DNA of 7,931 nucleotides from Verrucomicrobiaceae bacterium UBA1938 (GCA_002336895.1 DDFC01000041.1:1-7931), one strand, 5' to 3'. Positions 1 through 6,466 are shown, numbered from the stretch's first letter. Translations and numbers: made by a program. The notes: generated by a model not told the origin, from the sequence alone.

Positions 1-1
1 G

Positions 2-682
2 CAGGCTCCCCGATGCCACGCTCCATGTGTACACCCCGGCTCCGCCGCTGGCCCCCAGCGTGAGCTGCGTGCCCGTGCCGGCCACCACCGTGGTCAGGGT
101 CGGCGTGGGGAGCTGCACCGCGGGCAGCACGTGCAGGCGCACGCTCTTCTTCACCCGCGTGCCCGTGGCATCCTCCACATACAGATCAAGCGTGGCATCT
201 CCCACCGTGGTGGGCCGGCATGTCACCACGGCGGTGGCGGCGGGCGGCTCGCCTTCGGCACTGGTGTAGTCAAACAATCCGCTCGTCACGAGGAGTCCGG
301 GAGACCAGGAGAGCCCGTAGGGGGCCGTGCCCTGGGAGGCGCTGACTTGGATGCTCCCCTGCCCGCCCTGCACGCAGGTGACATCGGCGATGTCCGCCAC
401 GGCGAGGTCGCTGTTCACCATGACCTGCAGATCGGTTGAAACCTCCATGCCCGCGCTGTCCTTGACGCTGAGGGTCACCTCCTGGCCACCGGCGACAACG
501 GGGGTGCCGATGATGGTGCCTGCGGCGGCATTGAAGCTGAGCCCGGCTGGCAGGTCCCCGGTGAGGGTGAAGGTGTAAGGCGCGCCTGAGCCACCCGTGG
601 CCGAAAGAGTCACGGCATAGGGCACATTGATTTTGCCCATCAGCTGCTGCGAGGTGGTGCCCAGGGTCAGAGGCCTTTTGAA
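2..682 (-). CDS. Ig-like/He_PIG repeat protein, 5'-truncated fragment, 3' end beyond left edge
   Basis: The frame is open from codon 682-680 to the left edge. It reads as a clean extracellular repeat protein, while the overlapping frames give only compositionally odd shadows. The first module (about 85 residues) has the He_PIG hallmarks: a GxPYAVTLSATGG-like strand, then DLPAGLSFN and GTIIGTPVVAGG. A second Ig-like module follows (TCVQGGQGSIQVSAS to VRLHVLP), and a third begins (TLTTVVAGTGTQLTLGASGG). Such modules are known from secreted or surface proteins; the function here is unknown. There is no credible start: an in-frame TAA sits at 685-683, directly against the first domain, and the first ATG (640-638) falls inside that domain with no Shine-Dalgarno sequence. 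I infer loss of the 5' part at about 683, where the gene-free structured region begins. It may be a remnant of a second toxin or surface gene lying downstream of the toxin/immunity pair. The coding frame is clear; whether it is expressed is doubtful. Confidence 0.72.
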
Positions 683-834
683 TTACCAAGCTTCAATCTT
701 CGTTGCTTGCGCTTCGGGTTAGTCGGAACGATGCACCGCATGACATCGTCAGGACAGTCGCACCTCTACCGAAGTCGTGTTCCAACTTCCTCCCAGCACC
801 CGCGCCTGGAGGAATGCGGAACGGTGAACCGGGA

Positions 835-902
835 CAAATGCCGAGGGACGGAGGCATTTGAGACAGTCCGAAGGACTGCCCCGCAGGGGTGAACCTGCGG
901 GG
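835..902. repeat. three back-to-back perfect hairpins
   Basis: Three perfect inverted repeats are packed into 68 bases. There is an 8-bp stem with a 10-nt loop (835-842/853-860), a 6-bp stem closed by a GAA triloop (864-869/873-878), and, directly abutting it, a 9-bp G+C-rich stem with a 6-nt loop GGTGAA (879-887/894-902). No run of T follows on either strand, so these are not intrinsic terminators. Tandem stems of this kind are usual in REP/BIME-like repeats or in folded RNAs. Confidence 0.7.
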
Positions 903-929
903 AGCAGGTGAATCAACCGCTCCGAGGAG

Positions 930-1015
930 AACGCCTTGCCGCGATGAGCGGCATCTTCTACTGGCCGACGGCGGAGGAGGCCACACACTGCGCAGCCTGA
1001 AGGCAACAAGGCGTT
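930..1015. repeat. long-range 9-bp stem enclosing a branched region
   Basis: AACGCCTTG at 930-938 is the exact reverse complement of CAAGGCGTT at 1007-1015. The 68 bases between them contain two smaller hairpins, TGCCGC/GCGGCA around a GATGA loop (937-953) and TGGCC/GGCCA (962-983), plus a short GCC/GGC pair at 995-1004. The first inner hairpin shares bases 937-938 with the outer stem, so it would lose two pairs if both form. The layout resembles a multi-branch junction. Confidence 0.55.
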
Positions 1016-1064
1016 GAGGTGTTGTGTAGGAAGTAGGTTTGCTTTGCTCCGTCAAATACGTTGC

Positions 1065-1129
1065 CAGGGCCATGAACGATTTGCAGCCGCAGGTGTGAGA
1101 GCGCTGGCTGCGGGGAGTTCATGGTTTTG
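1065..1129 (+). repeat. extended stem with two mutually exclusive inner hairpins
   Basis: CCATGAAC (1070-1077) pairs perfectly with GTTCATGG (1117-1124). On the + strand the helix can continue outward through three G-U pairs, one A-U and one C-G (1065-1069 with 1125-1129), giving about 13 pairs. Inside, GCAGCC (1083-1088) can pair with GGCTGC (1106-1111), or CCGCAG (1087-1092) with CTGCGG (1108-1113), but not both. The four T residues at 1125-1128 give a slight intrinsic-terminator look on the + strand, although they are also part of the pairing. Confidence 0.45.
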
Positions 1130-1247
1130 CTTCCAAAATAGGAGAGTTCACAAACCGAGTTGCGAAGCCCGACGAAGGAGGAACCTGCGCTGACTTCATA
1201 TTTCCAAATAGGCTGGCACGTCCCGCGCCATTGGCTGGCTCGTGGGT

Positions 1248-2099
1248 TCATTTGTTCAGCGAATGGGTGACATCATCACCATTCGCATTGGGTTCTTGCT
1301 CCATGATTTCCGTGTCGACTGGGTCCGCATTCAGACGCAGCAAAACCCGCCTTATGCATTCCAGCGCTTCCGACTTTTTCCCCGGTGCATTCTGTACTGC
1401 AATGTTGTGCTGGTCATCCCCAATCATTCCGCCGGTGCCGATCACGTCACCCGCACCTTTGTCGTGCAGTTCTGCGTCAATCTCATCCGCGATGCCTTGG
1501 AGATCTTTCACCTCCATCTTGTCAAGCCCTGAAAGCCAGATTTCAAAGATCGTCAGTGGCTCAAACGTCTCGCTCTCCGTCGTTACCGGAGGTGCAAACA
1601 CCTGATCCGCCGGCACCTCAATCCACTTCATGCGTGGCCGCTGTGTCTCAAGATATTTTAGCAGCTGCGTGTGAGTAAGCTGCATATACTCTTGATACTT
1701 CGGCAGTTCGGCCTCCGTGATGTGATAAAAGCGCTGACTTAGATCAGGGATCGACGGATCATAGAGCTCGTAGGGGGTTGGAGCCCCCGCTCGCAGCGCC
1801 CCATCAGTGACTCGACGCCAAGTTTTTACTGGTTGGCGCTCCTCTGGCGTCAATTCGACCACCCCCACATCAAAGGTTTCAGAACTCAGTCCATCATCCT
1901 GACAACTGATTTCTTGAAACCAACGCGAAGATTTGAATAGTTCGAGATTGTTGGTCGGCTTGTCTGTAATGAAATCATAGAACCAAAAGGTGTATCCCGA
2001 ATGATATACTCCGTAGGCGTAACCTCCTTTGCGAAGAGGGACACACATAAGAGTACCCAGCCGATCTGGAAAGGGTCTCAATGATTTCTTTTTCTTCAT
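1248..2099 (-). CDS. putative immunity protein: Imm26-like domain fused to a second small domain
   Basis: This 283-residue cytoplasmic-type protein has no signal peptide or membrane segment and lies directly after the toxin gene. Residues about 10-163 resemble the Imm26 immunity family (PF15428): a strand with GTLMCVPL, then GGYAYGVY, a FWFYDF motif and a Trp-Phe turn. Residues about 195-270 form a separate domain with a glycine turn (IGTGGMIGDD), a strand NIAV, a helix ALECIRRVLLRL and an ADPVDTEI end. It recalls small alpha/beta domains found on their own in other bacterial proteins. The likely role is to bind and neutralise the toxin tip; this is inferred from position and the Imm26 likeness. 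I chose ATG 2099 because a Lys-rich N-terminus then leads straight into the domain. An in-frame TTG at 2132 overlaps the toxin stop (TTGA) and would add 11 residues. Neither start has a clear Shine-Dalgarno site, so coupling to the toxin gene is plausible. G+C is visibly lower than in the toxin body. Confidence 0.7.
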   Translation of the reverse strand: MKKKKSLRPFPDRLGTLMCVPLRKGGYAYGVYHSGYTFWFYDFITDKPTNNLELFKSSRWFQEISCQDDGLSSETFDVGVVELTPEERQPVKTWRRVTDGALRAGAPTPYELYDPSIPDLSQRFYHITEAELPKYQEYMQLTHTQLLKYLETQRPRMKWIEVPADQVFAPPVTTESETFEPLTIFEIWLSGLDKMEVKDLQGIADEIDAELHDKGAGDVIGTGGMIGDDQHNIAVQNAPGKKSEALECIRRVLLRLNADPVDTEIMEQEPNANGDDVTHSLNK

Positions 2100-2128
2100 A
2101 GAAAGTGGCAAATTTTTAACTGCTTGGA

Positions 2129-5100
2129 TCAACGCGGTGGGCAGGGCCTCCCAGCGCGATCAGTCATATATTTTGTGGCTCTTTGCACCTGTCCGTGTGC
2201 GTTGGTAGATGGGGCTTTTCGGTTGTACATATTTTCGGAGCCATATTTTTCTTTATCTGCGTCATAGTGCACTTGCTCGAGTCCTTCAACAAGTAAATCC
2301 CCCTGAGATTTTGGCTTGCCATTGCTGCCTGTGATTCCTGTGGGGACATCATTCATGTCGTGGAAAAATTCTCGGTAGTGAATATTCGTTAAATCGCTCT
2401 TTAAGATCTTTTTGGTGAGAGTCTTCGGCGCACCCGGAGTATCGGGATAGGCTGGGTTGTTGTATCTCACCTTCACGTATTCCCCCGGGTATCGCTTATC
2501 AAATACCCTTTGAGGGGTGGTAGAGGCTACTCCCCCGCTGAGGGCACCGGTTTTGCCCGTATAAGCTTTGGTCACACCATTCTCAACCCATTCGAGAGTG
2601 TACACCACATAGTTGCGCGGTCCTTGGCCTGCATTATGCACCAGTGCACTGTGCTTATCCTGGATTACAAAAAACGAGTGCTTGTCTTCAATGGTCAGAT
2701 TCCAGGTGTCGCACGTAGTCTTTTGCTCCTTCACTGAAACCACCTTTCTCAGTAAACCATCGGCTCCCAGCAGGTGATCACCAGAGTGGAGTTGCCAAGC
2801 GGCAATCCATCCTCGTCCGGCCACCCAATAGGGATGTGTATTGGTGGATTTCAGTATTGACGACTGACTCTCTCCTTCAATGAACGCGAGCGTGACCAGT
2901 GTCAGGTGTTCCGTCCAGTTTTGATGCACACTGCTGACACGCTGTGGTGCAGGCGGCATGCCATCCTCTGGCTGGTCAGCCAACACCCAATCACCCACGG
3001 CGATATTCTCAATCGGTCGTGTCGTCCCGTCTGCCATCACTACACACACGCCAGCTGGAAAACAACCGCCAGAGCTCCGGCACATCTTGGGTAAATCGTC
3101 GAGATGACGTAAGCCCTCCAGTGGGTTCACCTCCCGGACAAATGCAGAGCCAGTCTTCTTAAGAGCCTGCACCAGCACAGCGCTTACCTTGTTGCCTGCT
3201 TTGAGTGCCATACTGGCCCCCTTGACCACGGGAAAGATGATGGTGACGTCACCAATGACCTGTACAATAAGCTCCCCTGCTTTCTTGCCTGCGCCGTAGT
3301 AGTCTGGAAGACCATCGTCGGTGGCGTTGCTGCCATCCTCTTTTTTACCAGTCCACAAGTCAGCAATCTGTTCTCCCATCATCAGCCAGGAGTAGAACGG
3401 GACCATCTCCTTGAGCTCATCCTTGGCCTTCTGATTGCCAAAGGCGGCGGAGAGCACCGTACCGAGCATCTGGCTGATCATGCGTTTGGCCGCGCCCACA
3501 TCACACGCGGTGCTGGCTACCATGACACCAGTCTGGACTGCATAGGCCAGCAGTCCGGCGGCAGCCACGGCCACCTGGGTGCCATCTCCTTCCGCACGCG
3601 CCCAGTCGTTGAGAGGTCCTTTGATGACGTCCTCCAGCTGAGCAAAGCCATACATGGCTGCCGCCTGTGGGTTTTTGCCCACCAGCTTGGCGAAGCGCCA
3701 CAAGGCCTTCAAATACTCCACCAGCCCTTCGTCTGTGAGGTTTGTGACGAGCTTTTTCGCATCACACAGCAGAGGGATGTTGTCCATCTCCCGGGCGATG
3801 ATCTGCGCATGCCGCCAGGTCTCGGTGCTCTTGACGGAAGTGACCAGTGCACCGAGCGACTCGCCGGCTGCTGTCACGACATTATCCACGGACTCGCCTG
3901 CGTAGTCTTTGACACGCTCGAGAGTGGTGGCCAGCGGCTGGAGATTTGTTCGGACCCAGTTCCAGGCCCCCCTGCCAGCACTGGCCACCTTCTGCTGCAC
4001 CTGGTCGGCGATGTCCATGGAGAACAACTGCTTGCCTGTCTCATCGGTGACGGTCACGGCACTGGTGGCGGCCACCATTTTTTCAATCTCCGCAGCGGCG
4101 GCGTCCAGCTTGGCCGCCATTTCCAGGTACTTCTTGCCCTGCTGCGCCTGGTGGGGCAGCACACCTCCGTTTTCCAGTGGGGCCAGCTTGTCAAGGCCAG
4201 TCTGATAGGCCGCTTTCTGGGCATTGACGGCGGAACTTGCAGCATAGCGCGCCAGTTCCGTCTGTTCCTGCATGGTGGCACCCGCAGGCCGGTTTTCAAA
4301 CGAAGCCCCGACGTGGAGGGCCACCACCTCATCCAACACTGCAGGCAGCTGGGGACCGACGATGTTGTCCTGTGCAGCCGGCAGAGAATGCTGCGCTGGC
4401 GGCACTGTGGAGCCGGCATCAGCCGGAGACACCATCAGCCGGACACTGGTGCCATTAAATCCGGCGGGCAGCGCCGCCTGAAAGGTGCCGTGGCCGGAGG
4501 CGTCCAAAGTGAGCGTGCCGTTGGCAAGCCCGGAAAGCAGCACTGAACCGCCTGCCGCAGGCTGCTGCCACGAGAATGAGGCGGAATGCAGGCATGGCAG
4601 GCTGGCAGATGGGACATTCACGGGGGTGCCACCGCCGACCTGTGGCGGACCACGCAGGGACACCACGGCGGTGCTGCTGCCGGCGCTGACTCTGGCCGTG
4701 GTGCTGGTGATGGCCAGGCTGACAGTCGTGGTATCTCCGGCCAGGACAGCTGCGGCGGGATCACTGAGTGTGACGCTGTCTTCTCCGGCGTTGGTTTGTA
4801 CCTTGAGCACAGGCTGGCCGTCGGCATTCAATTCCAAAGAATACACTCCGGGCTCCTGGAGCAAGGCCCCCACGACAGCTCTCTCAGCGGGCTGCTGCAC
4901 CACGACATCCACGCGAAGGCTGCCGTAGGCCAGCGAACCCGCCAGATGCGGCGCTGTGGCGAGCGAGCCCGAGGCGGCCTGCAATGCTGCTGCATCAAAG
5001 CTTTGCACCTGCTGCTGGAGGGATACCACGGGCGTAATCAGCACGGCCTGGCCAGCCAGCTGCGGTGCGCTAACCTCCACAGGCGAAGGATCCGCCCCCG

Positions 5101-5407
5101 GCTGAAGCGCGGGCGCCTGCGCATTGAAGCTGATGCCCCCCAAGTCCACGGAGGCAATGGCTGTGGATTTGGCCACAGCGGCAGTGACCACTGCCGTCCC
5201 GTCAAAGCCATCTGCCTCCTCACCTGTCGTCTCCGGCGTCACCTCCACAGTCGCCGAGGCGACACCGCTTTGAACGGTCCTGGAACTGGCCGTGATGCGC
5301 CCCTTGCTCGTGCGCCATCGGATCGGCGTGCCATCAGCCGCAGTCACACTGGCGGAGACGCTGAAGGTGCGTTTCACCGGCACGGTATCCGCCATCGTGG
5401 TCCACAT
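2129..5407 (-). CDS. polymorphic-toxin-like protein: beta domains, helical region, pretoxin HINT, GIY-YIG-like nuclease tip
   Basis: The protein has 1,092 residues from ATG 5407. In order there is an Ig-like strand region (~5-90), a LamG/concanavalin-like stretch (~159-252, with GVYSLELNADG), further beta domains to ~340, and a coiled-coil-prone helical part (~378-449). A helical region follows, with hydrophobic segments near 611-635 and 712-735, then a HINT domain (782-925) and a C-terminal toxin domain (926-1092). The family logic is that HINT splits after itself and frees the nuclease, while the next gene gives immunity. The start is uncertain: a stop lies in frame just upstream of TTG 5455, and the bases from 5525 to 5400 encode a transposase fragment in another frame. 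ATG 5407 has GGGGAG 11 nt upstream; ATG 5395 is an alternative. No signal peptide or other export module is present at any start, which is odd for such a toxin and suggests a lost 5' part. The rest of the frame is intact. Confidence 0.82.
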   Translation of the reverse strand: MWTTMADTVPVKRTFSVSASVTAADGTPIRWRTSKGRITASSRTVQSGVASATVEVTPETTGEEADGFDGTAVVTAAVAKSTAIASVDLGGISFNAQAPALQPGADPSPVEVSAPQLAGQAVLITPVVSLQQQVQSFDAAALQAASGSLATAPHLAGSLAYGSLRVDVVVQQPAERAVVGALLQEPGVYSLELNADGQPVLKVQTNAGEDSVTLSDPAAAVLAGDTTTVSLAITSTTARVSAGSSTAVVSLRGPPQVGGGTPVNVPSASLPCLHSASFSWQQPAAGGSVLLSGLANGTLTLDASGHGTFQAALPAGFNGTSVRLMVSPADAGSTVPPAQHSLPAAQDNIVGPQLPAVLDEVVALHVGASFENRPAGATMQEQTELARYAASSAVNAQKAAYQTGLDKLAPLENGGVLPHQAQQGKKYLEMAAKLDAAAAEIEKMVAATSAVTVTDETGKQLFSMDIADQVQQKVASAGRGAWNWVRTNLQPLATTLERVKDYAGESVDNVVTAAGESLGALVTSVKSTETWRHAQIIAREMDNIPLLCDAKKLVTNLTDEGLVEYLKALWRFAKLVGKNPQAAAMYGFAQLEDVIKGPLNDWARAEGDGTQVAVAAAGLLAYAVQTGVMVASTACDVGAAKRMISQMLGTVLSAAFGNQKAKDELKEMVPFYSWLMMGEQIADLWTGKKEDGSNATDDGLPDYYGAGKKAGELIVQVIGDVTIIFPVVKGASMALKAGNKVSAVLVQALKKTGSAFVREVNPLEGLRHLDDLPKMCRSSGGCFPAGVCVVMADGTTRPIENIAVGDWVLADQPEDGMPPAPQRVSSVHQNWTEHLTLVTLAFIEGESQSSILKSTNTHPYWVAGRGWIAAWQLHSGDHLLGADGLLRKVVSVKEQKTTCDTWNLTIEDKHSFFVIQDKHSALVHNAGQGPRNYVVYTLEWVENGVTKAYTGKTGALSGGVASTTPQRVFDKRYPGEYVKVRYNNPAYPDTPGAPKTLTKKILKSDLTNIHYREFFHDMNDVPTGITGSNGKPKSQGDLLVEGLEQVHYDADKEKYGSENMYNRKAPSTNAHGQVQRATKYMTDRAGRPCPPR
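2132..2632 (-). other. C-terminal toxin domain with GIY-YIG nuclease features
   Basis: The ~167 residues after HINT begin with a VVYTL strand (Tyr936). About ten residues later comes AYTGKT (Tyr949, Gly951), which matches the GIY-(10-11)-YIG hairpin. Arg967 and Arg972 follow in RVFDKRY, in the helix where the family keeps its catalytic Arg. A Glu (Glu1044) in VEGLEQVHYD and an Asn (Asn1062) in MYNRKAPST correspond to the conserved Glu and late Asn of GIY-YIG toxins. All main catalytic positions seem filled. The target would be DNA or RNA. The assignment rests on motif spacing alone; a different alpha/beta nuclease fold is possible. Confidence 0.6.
2633..3064 (-). other. pretoxin HINT (intein-like) autoprocessing domain within the toxin
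   Basis: The domain runs from Cys782 in GGCFPAG to Asn925 in ALVHN (numbering from ATG 5407). It shows the intein block A start (CFPAGVCVVMADG, then a PIENIAVGDWVLA strand), a block B motif TNTHPYWV with the conserved Thr and His (His858), a GDHLL strand, and the HSALVHN ending typical of pretoxin HINT domains. The nucleophilic Cys, the block B His and the terminal His-Asn are all present, so autocleavage looks possible. By analogy with the family, cleavage would fall just after Asn925 and release the tip. Confidence 0.85.
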
Positions 5408-5525
5408 ACAGGAATTTGCTCCCCGCATCCGCCTCTTCAAAGCCGCTGCGCACAACCTTCCAGGGTGCGCTCAAGCCCAATGCCATTCCAAACAAGTCGT
5501 TCTGATCCATCGCCAAGCCTGCCAT
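5400..5525 (-). pseudogene. ISL3-family transposase, N-terminal stub
   Basis: From ATG 5525 the frame encodes about 42 residues with the pattern of ISL3 transposase N-termini: DLFGMALGLSAPW, then VVRSGF with acidic residues, and a KFLYVD strand. A full ISL3 transposase has roughly 400 residues or more and continues with a cysteine-rich zinc-binding segment. Here likeness stops at about 5400 and the frame runs into toxin coding sequence, read in the wrong frame to a stop near 5334. A good ribosome site (AGGAG, 5534-5538) precedes the ATG by 8 nt, so the stub is probably translated. No terminal inverted repeat is visible between it and the gene that ends at 5558. The junction most likely marks an old recombination that removed the toxin's 5' end. 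The match is by motif memory, not alignment, so I hold it moderately. Confidence 0.5.
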
Positions 5526-5533
5526 TTCCCGCA

Positions 5534-5538
5534 CTCCT
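5534..5538 (-). promoter_or_regulatory. ribosome binding site before the transposase stub
   Basis: AGGAG on the minus strand lies 8 nt upstream of ATG 5525. It is the clearest Shine-Dalgarno site in this part of the window and favours ATG 5525 over the GTG at 5534. Ribosomes starting here read out of frame with the toxin and stop near 5334, inside the toxin coding region, which could help or hinder toxin translation. Confidence 0.55.
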
Positions 5539-5557
5539 GCGCCACCCGTTTACCCAC

Positions 5558-6466
5558 TCAATTCAGCGAGGCCGCTCTTTTTTTCACCAGCAACCACAGC
5601 AGGCCAGTTGCCGCCACGATCAACACGACGATGACGCTCCACGGCATTGATGAAGCTGGTTCGTTGCTTGGCGTCGGTGGAGTAAGCATTGCATCGGATG
5701 CCTTCTCCGGCGCAGTGTAATTCAGTGGCACTGACACGCTGTTCCCATTGCTGGGCAGTTCTCGCTCGGCTGGTGGCGGCAAAGATTTCAGGTCTGCTTT
5801 CACCGCGAAGTCCGCATCACCCAAAGACAACCTCAAGCCAGTGAGATCGGCGGCAACCTTTGTTACCGTGAGACCTTCTGTTGTTGACAGGCCAAGACCA
5901 CTTACATCGAGGCGACTGAGAACGCCCTCCTTCGCATGGAAGATGTAGATCCGCTTCTCGATAAACTCGCCTTTTTCATTGTCGATCTCAGCCTCTCCAA
6001 TCAAGGTGTTGTTGTCAGCCCATGACCAACCTGCAATGAATCCCTTCGGGCCTGCATCGTAGGTTACTCGGGGCAATTTCAACTCGATCTGGCGATATTG
6101 TCCGCCGGCGAGTATTTCATAGATTTTGCTCTCGGTCCCCGAGTTGATGATAAGCTTTGTTCCATCAGGACTCAGAGAGCTTCCTCGATACCAACTAATA
6201 GGGTAATCGACTTTAATTTCGATTCCTTGACTTGGTATTGTGACACGATCTCGCGTGCTTTGAGAGTCGCCACTGATTGGCCTATAAACAGACTCGTCTG
6301 GGGCGGTTTGCTTTGTGCTATCCACCTTGATGCTCGCCCCAACGACGAGCCAATCAGGTGCAGGAGTATTCAGCTCACGCTTCATTTCCTCAGACCAACC
6401 ATGCCCAAACGACTGTGGGGTGATGAGCGCAACAAGCGCGAATGCTATGTGGGATAAGGTGCTCAC
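5558..6466 (-). CDS. extracytoplasmic protein with C-terminal membrane anchor, beta-propeller-like segments
   Basis: The 302-residue protein is of unknown function. Residues 1-20 form a hydrophobic signal-like segment, although its n-region lacks Lys or Arg; cleavage might follow SFG. Residues ~92-120 contain LSPDGTKLIINSG and KIYEI, the look of a WD40/PD40 (TolB-like) blade. Residues ~142-188 (WSWADNNTLIGE, then RIYIFHAKEG) look like a second blade. A Pro-rich stretch (~230-270) leads to a membrane segment (~275-296) ending in VKKRAA, so the body would sit outside the cytoplasm, held by its C-terminus. The GTG start overlaps the amidase stop in GTGA, and there is no Shine-Dalgarno site, so translation probably depends on reinitiation after the amidase. 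Two blades are too few for a propeller, so it may be a divergent or reduced member. The coupling suggests it works with the amidase at the cell surface. Confidence 0.72.
   Translation of the reverse strand: MSTLSHIAFALVALITPQSFGHGWSEEMKRELNTPAPDWLVVGASIKVDSTKQTAPDESVYRPISGDSQSTRDRVTIPSQGIEIKVDYPISWYRGSSLSPDGTKLIINSGTESKIYEILAGGQYRQIELKLPRVTYDAGPKGFIAGWSWADNNTLIGEAEIDNEKGEFIEKRIYIFHAKEGVLSRLDVSGLGLSTTEGLTVTKVAADLTGLRLSLGDADFAVKADLKSLPPPAERELPSNGNSVSVPLNYTAPEKASDAMLTPPTPSNEPASSMPWSVIVVLIVAATGLLWLLVKKRAASLN

Larger units (their letters stand above)
787..1129. other. candidate structured RNA or structured interspersed repeat
   Basis: At least eight stems follow one another almost without gaps. 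They are TTCCTCC 787-793/GGAGGAA 808-814; CAAATGCC 835-842/GGCATTTG 853-860; CAGTCC 864-869/GGACTG 873-878; CCCCGCAGG 879-887/CCTGCGGGG 894-902; GGAGC-a-GGT 901-909/ACC-GCTCC 916-923; AACGCCTTG 930-938/CAAGGCGTT 1007-1015, enclosing TGCCGC/GCGGCA (937-953) and TGGCC/GGCCA (962-983); and CCATGAAC 1070-1077/GTTCATGG 1117-1124, enclosing an inner hairpin. Some neighbours share one or two bases and would compete. By a rough estimate, fewer than one perfect stem of 8 bp or more with a span under about 100 would be expected by chance here, and four are present. The strand is undecided; the last stem extends with G-U pairs only if the + strand is transcribed. I do not recognise it as a known RNA family. 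It could equally be a multi-copy palindromic repeat. Confidence 0.5.
683..1247. other. gene-free stretch with structured element
   Basis: This stretch separates the immunity gene stop from the truncated repeat-protein frame. Short open frames exist on both strands, but their translations are rich in Arg, Pro, Ser and Cys, resemble no domain I know, lack ribosome sites and disagree with one another, so I do not call them genes. What it does contain is a dense series of perfect inverted repeats from about 787 to 1129 (listed separately) and a weaker hairpin at 728-749 (ACGATG/CATCGT). There is also a near-repeat, TTCCAAAATAGG at 1131-1142 and TTCCAAATAGG at 1202-1212. I see no convincing promoter. 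Confidence 0.6.

Noticed and set aside
270..689. Minus-strand frame of 139 codons over the repeat-protein fragment
   Set aside because: Its product is a run of His, Arg and Cys, whereas the neighbouring frame gives clear He_PIG/Ig-like domains over the same bases.
698..1177. Possible terminal inverted repeats (CTTCGT 698-703/ACGAAG 1172-1177; GCTTCG 711-716/CGAAGC 1163-1168)
   Set aside because: Two nested 6-bp matches over ends about 50 bases long are expected by chance, no target duplication is visible and the matches do not extend.
1131..1212. Near-repeat of TTCCAAAATAGG and TTCCAAATAGG 70 bases apart
   Set aside because: Only two short imperfect copies; no array, no regular spacing and no CRISPR-like structure.
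693..1251. Short open frames on both strands across the gene-free stretch
   Set aside because: Biased composition, no ribosome sites and no known domains; they overlap the inverted repeats, which explains the sequence better.
5334..5400. Cys-Asp-Cys-Gly at the end of the stub frame, resembling the zinc-binding segment of ISL3 transposases
   Set aside because: The same bases read in the toxin frame give a convincing Ig-like strand with coding-like codon use, so the cysteines are a coincidence of the wrong frame.
3809..5650. Long + strand open frames antisense to the toxin (for example 4586-5650 and 3809-4546)
   Set aside because: They are opposite a G+C-rich gene with clear domains. Their translations are rich in Arg, His, Gly and Cys with no recognisable domain, typical of antisense shadow frames.
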